In this document: in pieces, positions 56,865-64,000 of the stretch
Layout: the number at the start of each line of letters is the position of its first letter
Numbering within the stretch: the first letter of the stretch is position 1
Source: Bradyrhizobium symbiodeficiens
GTDB lineage: Bacteria; Pseudomonadota; Alphaproteobacteria; Rhizobiales; Xanthobacteraceae
Assembly: GCF_002266465.3 (NCBI RefSeq)
Contig: NZ_CP029427.2
Coordinates: 1,738,501-1,802,500 of the forward strand
Length of the DNA stretch: 64,000 nt
Reading direction: 5' to 3'
The notes under the pieces: model-generated
Databases searched by the model: none
Told to the model about the DNA's origin: nothing
What the model saw: only the letters and a program-made list of their open reading frames with translations
Program-made: the position numbers and the translations under genes

Positions 56865-58490
56865 ATGAACGCAACTTCTTCCCTCACGCCGTCCGATCCC
56901 GAATTCGACTACATCATCGTCGGCGCCGGCTCCGCCGGCTGCGTGCTCGCCAACAGGCTCTCGGCGAACGGCAAGCACAGCGTGCTGCTGCTCGAGGCCG
57001 GCCCGAAGGATTCCAACATCTGGATCCACGTGCCGCTCGGCTACGGCAAACTGTTCAAGGAGAAGACCGTCAACTGGATGTACCAGACCGAGCCGGAGCC
57101 CGAGCTGAAGGGGCGCCAGGTGTTTCAGCCGCGCGGCAAGACGCTGGGCGGTTCGAGCTCGATCAACGGCCTGCTCTATGTCCGTGGCCAGCACGAGGAC
57201 TATGATCGCTGGCGCCAGCTCGGCAACACCGGCTGGGGCTATGACGACGTGCTGCCCTATTTCAAGAAGGCTGAGAACCAGTCGCGCGGCGCCGATCAAT
57301 ATCATGGCAGTGGCGGTCCGTTGCCGGTTTCGAACATGGTCGTGACCGATCCGTTGTCAAAGGCCTTCATCGACGCCGCAGTCGAGACCGGTCTGCCCTA
57401 CAACCCCGATTTCAACGGCGCCACGCAGGAAGGCGTCGGCCTGTTCCAGACCACGACACGCAACGGCCGCCGTGCCTCGACCTCGGTGGCCTATCTCGGC
57501 CCGGCAAAGGCCCGCGGCAATCTCAAGGTCGAAACCTCCGCGCTCGGCCAGCGCGTGTTGTTCGAGGGTCGCCGCGCCGTCGGCGTCGAATATCGGCAAG
57601 GCGTACAAATCCGCCGCGCCCGCGCGCGCAGGGAGATCGTGCTGTCGAGCGGCGCCTACAATTCGCCGCAGCTGCTGCAGCTCTCCGGCGTCGGCCCCGG
57701 CGACCTCTTGCGCAAGCATGGCATCGACGTCGTGCTGGACGCGCCGGGCGTCGGTCACGATCTCCAGGATCACATGCAGGTCCGCATCGTGATGCGCTGC
57801 TCGCAGAAGATCACGCTGAACGACACCGTCAATCATCCGCTCCGCCGCACCATGGCCGGCGCGCGTTACGCGCTGTTCCGGAAAGGCTGGCTGACGATTG
57901 CGGCCGGCACGGCGGGCGCCTTCTTCAAGACCAGCCCGCGGCTGGCCTCGCCCGACATTCAGGTCCACTTCCTGCCGTTCTCGACCGACAAGATGGGCGA
58001 GAAGCTGCATGACTTCTCCGGCTTCACGGCGTCGGTGTGCCAGCTCCGCCCCGAAAGCCGCGGGTCCCTGCGCATCCGGAGCGCCGATCCGACGGTGCCG
58101 CCGGAAATCCGCATCAACTACATGTCGACCGAGACCGACCGCAGCACCAACGTCGAGGGCCTGAAGATCCTGCGCAAGATATTGAATGCGCCGGCGCTGA
58201 AGCCGTTCGTGGCTGGCGAGTACGATCCCGGGACCAAGGTATCCACGGACGCCGAGCTGCTGGATTATTGCCGCGAGCGCGGCAGCACCATCTACCATCC
58301 GACCTCGACCTGTCGTATGGGCAATGACGCGCTCGCGGTGGTTGACCAGCGGCTGAAGGTGAGGGGGCTCGAAGGCCTTCGCGTGGTCGACGGCTCGGTC
58401 ATGCCGGACCTCGTATCGGGGAACACCAACGCGCCGATCATCATGATCGCCGAAAAGGCCTCCGACATGATATTGGAGGATGCGCGGTAA
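56865..58490 (+). CDS. GMC-family FAD oxidoreductase (choline/alcohol dehydrogenase-like)
   Basis: The 541-residue flavoprotein oxidises an alcohol. The FAD-binding start is FDYIIVGAGSAGCVLANRLS. GMC signature 1 is PRGKTLGGSSSINGLLYVRG and signature 2 is SSGAYNSPQLLQLSGVGPG. The catalytic His is in IYHPTSTCRMG, and the second conserved site is VSGNTNAPIIMIAEKASDMI with Asn in the usual His/Asn place. Sequence style fits the choline-dehydrogenase-like alcohol dehydrogenases rather than BetA itself, and no betB or betI is near. The substrate is open. It follows the TetR gene and its stop lies 26 bases before the hemC start. Confidence 0.9.
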   Translation: MNATSSLTPSDPEFDYIIVGAGSAGCVLANRLSANGKHSVLLLEAGPKDSNIWIHVPLGYGKLFKEKTVNWMYQTEPEPELKGRQVFQPRGKTLGGSSSINGLLYVRGQHEDYDRWRQLGNTGWGYDDVLPYFKKAENQSRGADQYHGSGGPLPVSNMVVTDPLSKAFIDAAVETGLPYNPDFNGATQEGVGLFQTTTRNGRRASTSVAYLGPAKARGNLKVETSALGQRVLFEGRRAVGVEYRQGVQIRRARARREIVLSSGAYNSPQLLQLSGVGPGDLLRKHGIDVVLDAPGVGHDLQDHMQVRIVMRCSQKITLNDTVNHPLRRTMAGARYALFRKGWLTIAAGTAGAFFKTSPRLASPDIQVHFLPFSTDKMGEKLHDFSGFTASVCQLRPESRGSLRIRSADPTVPPEIRINYMSTETDRSTNVEGLKILRKILNAPALKPFVAGEYDPGTKVSTDAELLDYCRERGSTIYHPTSTCRMGNDALAVVDQRLKVRGLEGLRVVDGSVMPDLVSGNTNAPIIMIAEKASDMILEDAR

Positions 58491-58515
58491 ACCCGCGCGA
58501 GAAGGAGCAGACGGT

Positions 58516-59496
58516 TTGGTTACGCGACTGAAGATCGGCACCCGCAAGAGCGCGATGGCGCTGGCCCAGACGGAAGAGATCGCGCGCCGCCTGACCGCCG
58601 CCGTGCCCGGCCTCGACGTGGAGATCGTCAAATTCGACACCACGGGCGATCTCGACCAGACCAGCAAGCTGCTGCCGCATGGCGGCAAGGGCGGCGCCTT
58701 CGTGGCGCAGATCCGCGCCGCGGTGCTCTCGGGCGAATTGCAGGCGGCGATGCACTCGCTAAAGGACATGCCGGGCAACGAGGATACGCCCGGACTCGTC
58801 ATCGGCGCCACGCTGTCGCGCGATCCGCCCAACGACGCACTGGTGCTGCGCGATGGCGTGACGCTGGAGGCGCTGCGCCAGTCCCGCGGCAAGGGCTTCA
58901 AGATTGGCACCAATGCCGTCCGCCGCGCCGCTTACGCGCGCCGCTTGTTTCCGGATGTAGAGGTGATCCACTTCCGCGGCGCTGCCGACACGCGCGTGCG
59001 AAAGCTCGACAATGGCGAGAAGCAGCGCCTGCCGGATGGCGGCGCTGTGGGACCGGCCGATGCGCTGATCATGGCACGTTCGGGCCTCGATCGCGTCGGC
59101 TTCGCCGGCCGCATCGCGTACGAATTCACAGCAGTGGAGATGTTGCCGGCGGCGGGGCAAGGCATCGTCGCCGTCGAATGCGCGGCGCAGGACTGGCAGA
59201 CGCGCCAGATACTGTCGTCGATCGACGATCCCGACGCGCATGCCTCGGCGGATGCCGAGCGCGAGGTCTTGTGGGTGCTGAACGGCCACTGCAATTCGCC
59301 GGTGGCGGGCTTCTCGACCATTGCGGGCGATCAGATGTCGCTGACGGCATCCGTGCTCGATCTCTCCGGCAACACCATCATCGAGGCTTCGCGCGAAGGC
59401 CCCGCCAATCGCCCGCGCGAGCTCGGCCGTGCGGTGGGTCTGGATCTGCTGACGAAGGGCGCCGCCGAGATCATCGAGCGCAGCCGGCCGCGCTGA
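58516..59496 (+). CDS. hemC: Hydroxymethylbilane synthase, divergent form
   Basis: The ~326-residue protein joins four porphobilinogens into hydroxymethylbilane in tetrapyrrole synthesis. LKIGTRKSAMALAQTEEIAR, the Lys-Asp loop MHSLKDMPG, and the cofactor Cys in LNGHCNSPVAG are present. Several motifs depart from the common alphaproteobacterial form, for example GGKGGAFVAQIRAAVLSG where GGKGLFTKE is usual. It may therefore be a secondary paralogue rather than the housekeeping enzyme. TTG 58516 with AAGGAG at 58502-58507 is the likely start; the frame is open from ATG 58480, which overlaps the preceding gene. hemE lies 1 kb away on the other strand. Confidence 0.8.
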   Translation: MVTRLKIGTRKSAMALAQTEEIARRLTAAVPGLDVEIVKFDTTGDLDQTSKLLPHGGKGGAFVAQIRAAVLSGELQAAMHSLKDMPGNEDTPGLVIGATLSRDPPNDALVLRDGVTLEALRQSRGKGFKIGTNAVRRAAYARRLFPDVEVIHFRGAADTRVRKLDNGEKQRLPDGGAVGPADALIMARSGLDRVGFAGRIAYEFTAVEMLPAAGQGIVAVECAAQDWQTRQILSSIDDPDAHASADAEREVLWVLNGHCNSPVAGFSTIAGDQMSLTASVLDLSGNTIIEASREGPANRPRELGRAVGLDLLTKGAAEIIERSRPR

Positions 59497-59638
59497 GTGC
59501 GTTAATTCCGGCCTAATCCGGTGCAATTTCACGTAAACTTCTCGTTATTTGGCCGCGAACCGTCTTGGTGACTTTCGCTTTTCCTGCCGCGGCGTCCGGC
59601 GCATAGCAGTCGCGGTCTGAACGGAAAAGGCGACGACG

Positions 59639-60262
59639 ATGACTGAGAACGAGATATTCATTCTCGAAGACGATCTGACGACGCGCGCGATGCTGAAGGT
59701 CGTCCTCGAGAAAGCGGGCTATCAGCCGGTTTTCTTTGCCGATGGCGAAGCACTGATTGCGAAGTCCCGCCATGCCTCGCCAGCCTGCATTCTTCTCGAT
59801 CTCTGCCTGCCGGGAAGATCGGGACTGGACGTTCTTGGACGACTGACCGATCGAACCTGTCCGGCACCGATACTCATGGTCTCGGGGCAGGGCGATATCC
59901 CGACCGCCGTGCACGCGCTTCGGATCGGAGCGGCGGATTTCGTCGAGAAGCCATTCAGTCCGGCAGACCTGGTTGCGCGGATCGAGTCAGCCGGCGCCGG
60001 TCAGCCTGTGCATTCAGCGGGTCCATTGGACCATTTCAAGCAATCGCGAGGACTCACCAGGCGCGAGTGCGAGGTCCTGGATCATCTGATCGCGGGGTCA
60101 TCGAGCAAGGCGATTGCGCGGAAGCTCGGCATCAGCCCGCGAACGATCGAGGATCACCGCGCCCGGATCTTGCAGAAGGCCGGCGTCAAGACGACCGCGC
60201 AGCTTTCGATCATGGCCTTGAAAGACCGGACCGCCGCCTTTGGGCGCCGCACCGTTCACTGA
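59639..60262 (+). CDS. FixJ-like response regulator (orphan)
   Basis: The 207-residue protein has a receiver domain (phospho-acceptor Asp54 in ILLDLCLPGRSG, conserved Lys in FVEKPFSP) and a LuxR/FixJ-type DNA-binding domain (GLTRRECEVLDHLIAGSSSK, then ISPRTIEDHRARILQK). The layout and linker match the FixJ/NarL family of rhizobia. No histidine kinase is encoded beside it, so the partner must be elsewhere. It stands alone between hemC and the convergent hemE; a role in haem or oxygen control is possible but unsupported. Confidence 0.88.
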   Translation: MTENEIFILEDDLTTRAMLKVVLEKAGYQPVFFADGEALIAKSRHASPACILLDLCLPGRSGLDVLGRLTDRTCPAPILMVSGQGDIPTAVHALRIGAADFVEKPFSPADLVARIESAGAGQPVHSAGPLDHFKQSRGLTRRECEVLDHLIAGSSSKAIARKLGISPRTIEDHRARILQKAGVKTTAQLSIMALKDRTAAFGRRTVH

Positions 60263-60420
60263 TGACGTAGGCGGTTATCCAAGCGTGATCCCGTTTTGCC
60301 CGACGTGTCAAAAGCACGTCTGAGCCGGGTCACGCCGCCCAGCTTTTTCAATGACTTGTCTACTGCGCATGGGGTTGTTTTCGCGTTTTTTGCTTTCACT
60401 CCCTGTTGGGGGTGAGCGAA

Positions 60421-61455
60421 CTAGCCCCGTACGCGCCTGATCATCTGCTCGACATGGGCGATCGGCGTCTCCGGCTGGATGCCGTGGCCGAGATTGAAGA
60501 TGAAGCGCCCTTGCGCAAAATTCGCCAGCACATCGTCCACCGCGCGGTCGAGCGCGGCGCCGCCCGTGATCAGCACCAATGGATCGAGATTGCCCTGCAC
60601 GGCGACCTTGCTTTGCACGCGCTCGCGAATGAAGCCCGGCTCCGCAGTCCAGTCGATGCTGACCGCGTTGACGCCGGTCGCCTCGACATAGGCCGGCAAT
60701 TGCGCACCGGCGCCGCGGGGGAAGCCGATGATCTTCGCATTCGGCACCTTGGCTCGCACGCCCTCCACGATGCGCCGGGTCGGCTCGACCGACCAGCGCG
60801 CGAACTCGGCCGGCGGCAGCACGCCGGCCCAGGTGTCGAAAATCTGCAAGGCATTGGCGCCGGCTTCGAGCTGCAACAGCAGATATTGAATCGAGTTCTG
60901 GACCAGCACGTCGATGATTTTCGCGAACGTCTCCGGATGCCGGTAAGCCATCATCCGCGCGGGCGCCTGGTCGGGCGTGCCCTGGCCCGCGACCATGTAG
61001 GTCGCAACCGTCCACGGCGCGCCGCAGAAGCCGATCAGCGCGGTCTTGGGATCGAGCGCGGTGCGCACGAGCTTGAGCGCCTCGAACACCGGCTCGAGCT
61101 TGCCGAAGTCGGCGCGCGCGGCGAGCGTTGCGACCTTCGCGGGATCATCCAGCGGATCCAGCCGCGGGCCCTCGCCGACCTCGAATCGCACCGAGCGCCC
61201 GAGCGCATAGGGGATCACCAGGATGTCCGAGAAGATGATCGCGGCATCGAAGCCGAACCTGCGGATCGGTTGCAGCGTCACCTCGGCCGCAAGCTCCGGG
61301 TTGAAGCAGAGGTCGAGGAAGCCGCCGGCCTTGGCGCGGACCTCGCGGTATTCCGGCAGATAGCGGCCGGCTTGCCGCATCATCCACAGGGGCGGGATGC
61401 TCTGGCGCTGGCCGGAGAGCACGTCGATGAAAGGTTTCGTCGCAGATTGGGGCAC
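60421..61455 (-). CDS. hemE: Uroporphyrinogen decarboxylase
   Basis: The 344-residue cytoplasmic enzyme converts uroporphyrinogen III to coproporphyrinogen III by removing four carboxyl groups. [20 protein letters not shown] is the diagnostic N-terminal motif, with the two substrate-binding Args. [16 protein letters not shown] and the C-terminal [20 protein letters not shown] are also family signatures. Length is normal, and the start ATG at 61455 precedes the conserved region closely. It is convergent with the FixJ-like gene. Confidence 0.96.
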   Translation of the reverse strand: MPQSATKPFIDVLSGQRQSIPPLWMMRQAGRYLPEYREVRAKAGGFLDLCFNPELAAEVTLQPIRRFGFDAAIIFSDILVIPYALGRSVRFEVGEGPRLDPLDDPAKVATLAARADFGKLEPVFEALKLVRTALDPKTALIGFCGAPWTVATYMVAGQGTPDQAPARMMAYRHPETFAKIIDVLVQNSIQYLLLQLEAGANALQIFDTWAGVLPPAEFARWSVEPTRRIVEGVRAKVPNAKIIGFPRGAGAQLPAYVEATGVNAVSIDWTAEPGFIRERVQSKVAVQGNLDPLVLITGGAALDRAVDDVLANFAQGRFIFNLGHGIQPETPIAHVEQMIRRVRG

Positions 61456-61486
61456 GAATGGTCCTGACCAAGGTTACGGCTCCTGA

Positions 61487-61777
<291 letters not shown>

Positions 61778-61949
61778 CGGAGGGCGAGGCCGGATTCCGA
61801 TCAGTTTGCTAATGCCCTGTTAGCGATGCGCCGATCCTTGCGTCCGTAGGACTACGGAAAACCGGGATATCGCGGCGCATTCCGGCGGTAATTTCAGGGT
61901 TCAATAACAGAAGCGGCAGAGGTTCCGAAACATCGGAGAATTCTGCCGC

Positions 61950-63854
61950 ATGAGCGCTACTGCCCAACGAGCTGGATGGAGCCGTCTGCCGTTGCGCGCG
62001 GCGGCATTCGTCGTGCTGACCTGCGCGACCATCCTCGGTGTCAGCGGCTGGCGCGAATGGGCCGCGCGCGACGCGGTGCTCAGGGGTGCCGAGACCGAGA
62101 TGGCGAACGTGGCCCGTTCGCTGACCCAGCACGCCGAGGACAGCTTCGATCTCTTGGATTCCGGCGTCGTCGGCGTCGTGAGCCGGCTGGAGATGGACGG
62201 CACCGGCCCTGCGACCATTACAAAGCTCGGCAACGTCCTGGAGGTGCGTAGGAAAGCCGTCCCGCGCATTCATGGCATCGCCGTCATCGACGACCAGGGC
62301 AATTGGCTGACCTCGCCCGGCACGGTCGGCTCGACGCTCAGCGACGACGCGTTCTTCCGGTATCATCAGCTGTCCTCGAAACGCGAGCCCTATGTCGGTC
62401 ATCCCGTGAAGAGCCTGCTCGAAGGCGAATGGGTGGTCACCCTGTCGCGCCGCTTCAACAAGCCGGACGGCAGCTTCGGCGGCGTGGTGCTCGCGACCAT
62501 CAGTTCCAATTATCTCGCGCACTTTTACGAGCAATTCGAGATCGGCCGCAACAGCTCCGCGGCGCTGATGCACGGCGACGGATTGATCATCGCGCGCAAT
62601 CCCAGCAACGACAAGTTCGTCGACCGCAGCGTGGCCGACACCGCGCTGTTCCGCGATGCCAGCCTGCAACGGCCGAGCGGCGTCTACCATTTCAAGTCGC
62701 CTCTCGACGGTTCCGAACGTCTCAGCTTCTTCAAGCGCAGCAGCCGCTATCCGCTGGTCCTGTTGGCCACGTTGGACAAGGAGGAATTGCTCGCGCCCTG
62801 GCGAGCCGCGGCAATCTCCCGCATGCTCTACGTCATCGCGTTGGTGATGCTGATTGCGGTCATCGGCGCTGTGCTGGTGCGGCAGATGCAGCGCGGCCAG
62901 CGCATGGCCGCGGCCCTGGTCGAGAAGGAGGCGCATTTCCGCCTGCTCGCGGAAGGCTCCAGCGACATGGTGACCAGCATCGGGCTCGACGAGCGGTTGC
63001 GCTATGTCTCGCCCTCGTCCGTGCGGGTCGTCGGCTGGCGCGCAAACCAACTGATCGGCACACTTGCGCTTGCGGGCATCAATCCGGAGGATCTGCCGGA
63101 GGTCCAGGCGACCATCGATGCCATGAAGCGTGGCGACCGGGAGGAGGCTCGGTTCACCTATCGCCACTCGCACCGGCAGAACAGCGAGGTCTGGCTTGAA
63201 TCGACCATGCGGGTGACACGCAAGGACGACGGCCGCGTCGACGGCGTGGTCGCGATCACCCGCGACATCACCGAGCAAAAGAAGCTGGAAACCAGGCTCG
63301 AGACGCTTGCCATCGAGGACAGCCTCACCGGCCTTGCCAATCGCCGCCGCTTCGACGAGCGGCTGAAAGAGGAATGGGCGCGCGCCTATCGCGACCGCTC
63401 CAGCCTTGCTCTGCTGATGATCGATGTGGATCACTTCAAGGCCTATAACGACGAATACGGCCATCCCGCGGGCGATGCCTGCCTGCGTCTGGTCGCGAAG
63501 ATCATCGCGGCCGAGACGCAGCGCACCGGCGATCTGGCGGCGCGCTATGGCGGCGAGGAATTCGCCATGCTGCTGCCGAACACCGATCCCGCAGGCTGCG
63601 CCCAGGTCGGCGAACGGATCCGCAGTGCCATCCACCAAGCCGGCCTCGTTCATGCCGCCAACCCGGAGTCCGGGTGCGTCACCGCCTCGGTCGGCGGCGC
63701 GACCTGCCGGCCGGCGCTGGAGCGTACGGCGGGCGTGTCCTCGCTCGTCGAAGCTGCCGACCGGGCACTCTATGCCGCCAAGGACGCAGGCCGCGACCGG
63801 CTGATGATGTCCGGCGAACTCATGAACCTGCTGCCGAAGGCATCCGGCCAGTAG
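61950..63854 (+). CDS. Membrane sensor diguanylate cyclase (PDC-PAS-GGDEF)
   Basis: The 634-residue protein has a membrane helix near residues 15-37, a periplasmic PDC/Cache-like sensor (about 40-275; RIHGIAVIDDQGNWLTSPG and SNYLAHFYEQFEIG fit), a second helix near 285-305, a PAS domain (about 320-450) and a GGDEF domain (about 460-625). The active site is ARYGGEEFAMLLPN, and the inhibitory RxxD (RTGD) is five residues before it, so feedback control by c-di-GMP is expected. It should make c-di-GMP in response to an external signal. There is no EAL domain. Confidence 0.92.
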   Translation: MSATAQRAGWSRLPLRAAAFVVLTCATILGVSGWREWAARDAVLRGAETEMANVARSLTQHAEDSFDLLDSGVVGVVSRLEMDGTGPATITKLGNVLEVRRKAVPRIHGIAVIDDQGNWLTSPGTVGSTLSDDAFFRYHQLSSKREPYVGHPVKSLLEGEWVVTLSRRFNKPDGSFGGVVLATISSNYLAHFYEQFEIGRNSSAALMHGDGLIIARNPSNDKFVDRSVADTALFRDASLQRPSGVYHFKSPLDGSERLSFFKRSSRYPLVLLATLDKEELLAPWRAAAISRMLYVIALVMLIAVIGAVLVRQMQRGQRMAAALVEKEAHFRLLAEGSSDMVTSIGLDERLRYVSPSSVRVVGWRANQLIGTLALAGINPEDLPEVQATIDAMKRGDREEARFTYRHSHRQNSEVWLESTMRVTRKDDGRVDGVVAITRDITEQKKLETRLETLAIEDSLTGLANRRRFDERLKEEWARAYRDRSSLALLMIDVDHFKAYNDEYGHPAGDACLRLVAKIIAAETQRTGDLAARYGGEEFAMLLPNTDPAGCAQVGERIRSAIHQAGLVHAANPESGCVTASVGGATCRPALERTAGVSSLVEAADRALYAAKDAGRDRLMMSGELMNLLPKASGQ

Positions 63855-63859
63855 ACGGC

Positions 63860-64000
63860 TCAATAATGCGGCGGAGGTTCGTTGGCTGGCCCGGGCGCAT
63901 TGGCCTCGGCCTCCTGCAGCCGCTCGCCGAGCTCTGTGATCTTCCGCGTCAGCAGGTCGATCTGCTTCCACTGTGCGGTGATGGTCTGGTTCAACGTCTC
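63860..64000 (-). CDS. slyX: SlyX family protein (C-terminal part)
   Basis: The minus strand ends a protein with ETLNQTITAQWKQIDLLTRK, then ITELGERLQEAEA and a final ANEPPPHY. A coiled coil followed by the PPHY tail is the signature of the SlyX family, small proteins of about 70 residues with unknown role. The start lies beyond the window. Its stop faces the sensor cyclase gene, five bases from that gene's end. Confidence 0.85.
   Translation of the reverse strand, partial: ETLNQTITAQWKQIDLLTRKITELGERLQEAEANAPGPANEPPPHY

Noticed and set aside
57357..58913. 518-residue minus-strand frame opposite the GMC oxidoreductase and hemC
   Set aside because: It covers parts of two real genes on the other strand and has no recognisable domain.
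60385..60425. Hairpin near the hemE stop as a rho-independent terminator
   Set aside because: The stem CACTCCC-TGTT-GGGGGTG has a wobble pair and no T-run on the correct side for either transcript.
61809..63971. 720-residue minus-strand frame opposite the sensor cyclase
   Set aside because: The plus strand carries a complete PDC-PAS-GGDEF protein; the antisense sequence is a codon-bias shadow.

Overview
The window looks like a chromosomal segment of an alphaproteobacterium of the Bradyrhizobium type. This is inferred from the high-GC codon use on the right, the vanA-vanR-vanB order, hemE and slyX in the same neighbourhood, extragenic palindromes of the kind common in Bradyrhizobium and Rhodopseudomonas, and a family of degraded IS3, IS21 and IS630 elements. 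No RNA gene or CRISPR array was seen. The sequence divides into a mosaic surface-polysaccharide and secretion region (about 1-41.3 kb, lower GC, many broken elements) and a compact metabolic and regulatory region (about 42-64 kb, higher GC, almost no decay).

Left region. It opens with the tail of a thioesterase-like protein, then a membrane-anchored PAF-acetylhydrolase-like hydrolase, a TIGR04325-type methyltransferase and a Wzx-like flippase. From 4.3 to 9.8 kb comes a graveyard: a decayed istB, a gene stopped by one nonsense codon, phage-tail-like fragments and a dead IS3 element. Next are a polysaccharide co-polymerase/BY-kinase and a divergent Wzy/O-antigen-ligase-like protein. The centre is a type I secretion locus: a 2385-residue repeat protein with a heparin-lyase-like domain, a caspase-fold protein that has lost both catalytic residues, a HlyD adaptor and a HlyB-type ABC exporter with a Cys-less C39-like domain. 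An H-NS/HvrA-type protein and a 600-residue acidic protein of unknown function follow. After more IS debris come a group of very small genes, a family-4 glycosyltransferase, remnants of a second gmd-fcl pair cut by another IS3 copy, and then intact gmd and fcl (GDP-L-fucose synthesis). Together these genes would make, flip, polymerise, length-control, decorate and possibly trim a fucose-containing surface polysaccharide. The TolC-type outer-membrane partner is not in the window.

Right region. Genes here are an aldose-1-epimerase-like protein, an acyltransferase-3 membrane protein, a small lytic transglycosylase, an exported alpha/beta hydrolase and phosphoglucomutase (pgm). They are followed by the vanillate demethylase operon with its GntR regulator, a GGDEF-EAL protein and a flavin monooxygenase divergent from a MarR regulator. 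Then come a SnoaL-like protein divergent from a TetR regulator, a GMC oxidoreductase, an atypical hemC, an orphan FixJ-like regulator, hemE, a small conserved protein, a sensor diguanylate cyclase and the end of slyX.

The most notable observations are the secretion locus with its large near-identical internal repeats and pseudo-caspase, the two inverted copies of one dead IS3 element bracketing 28 kb of polysaccharide genes, and the relic gmd-fcl pair beside the intact one.
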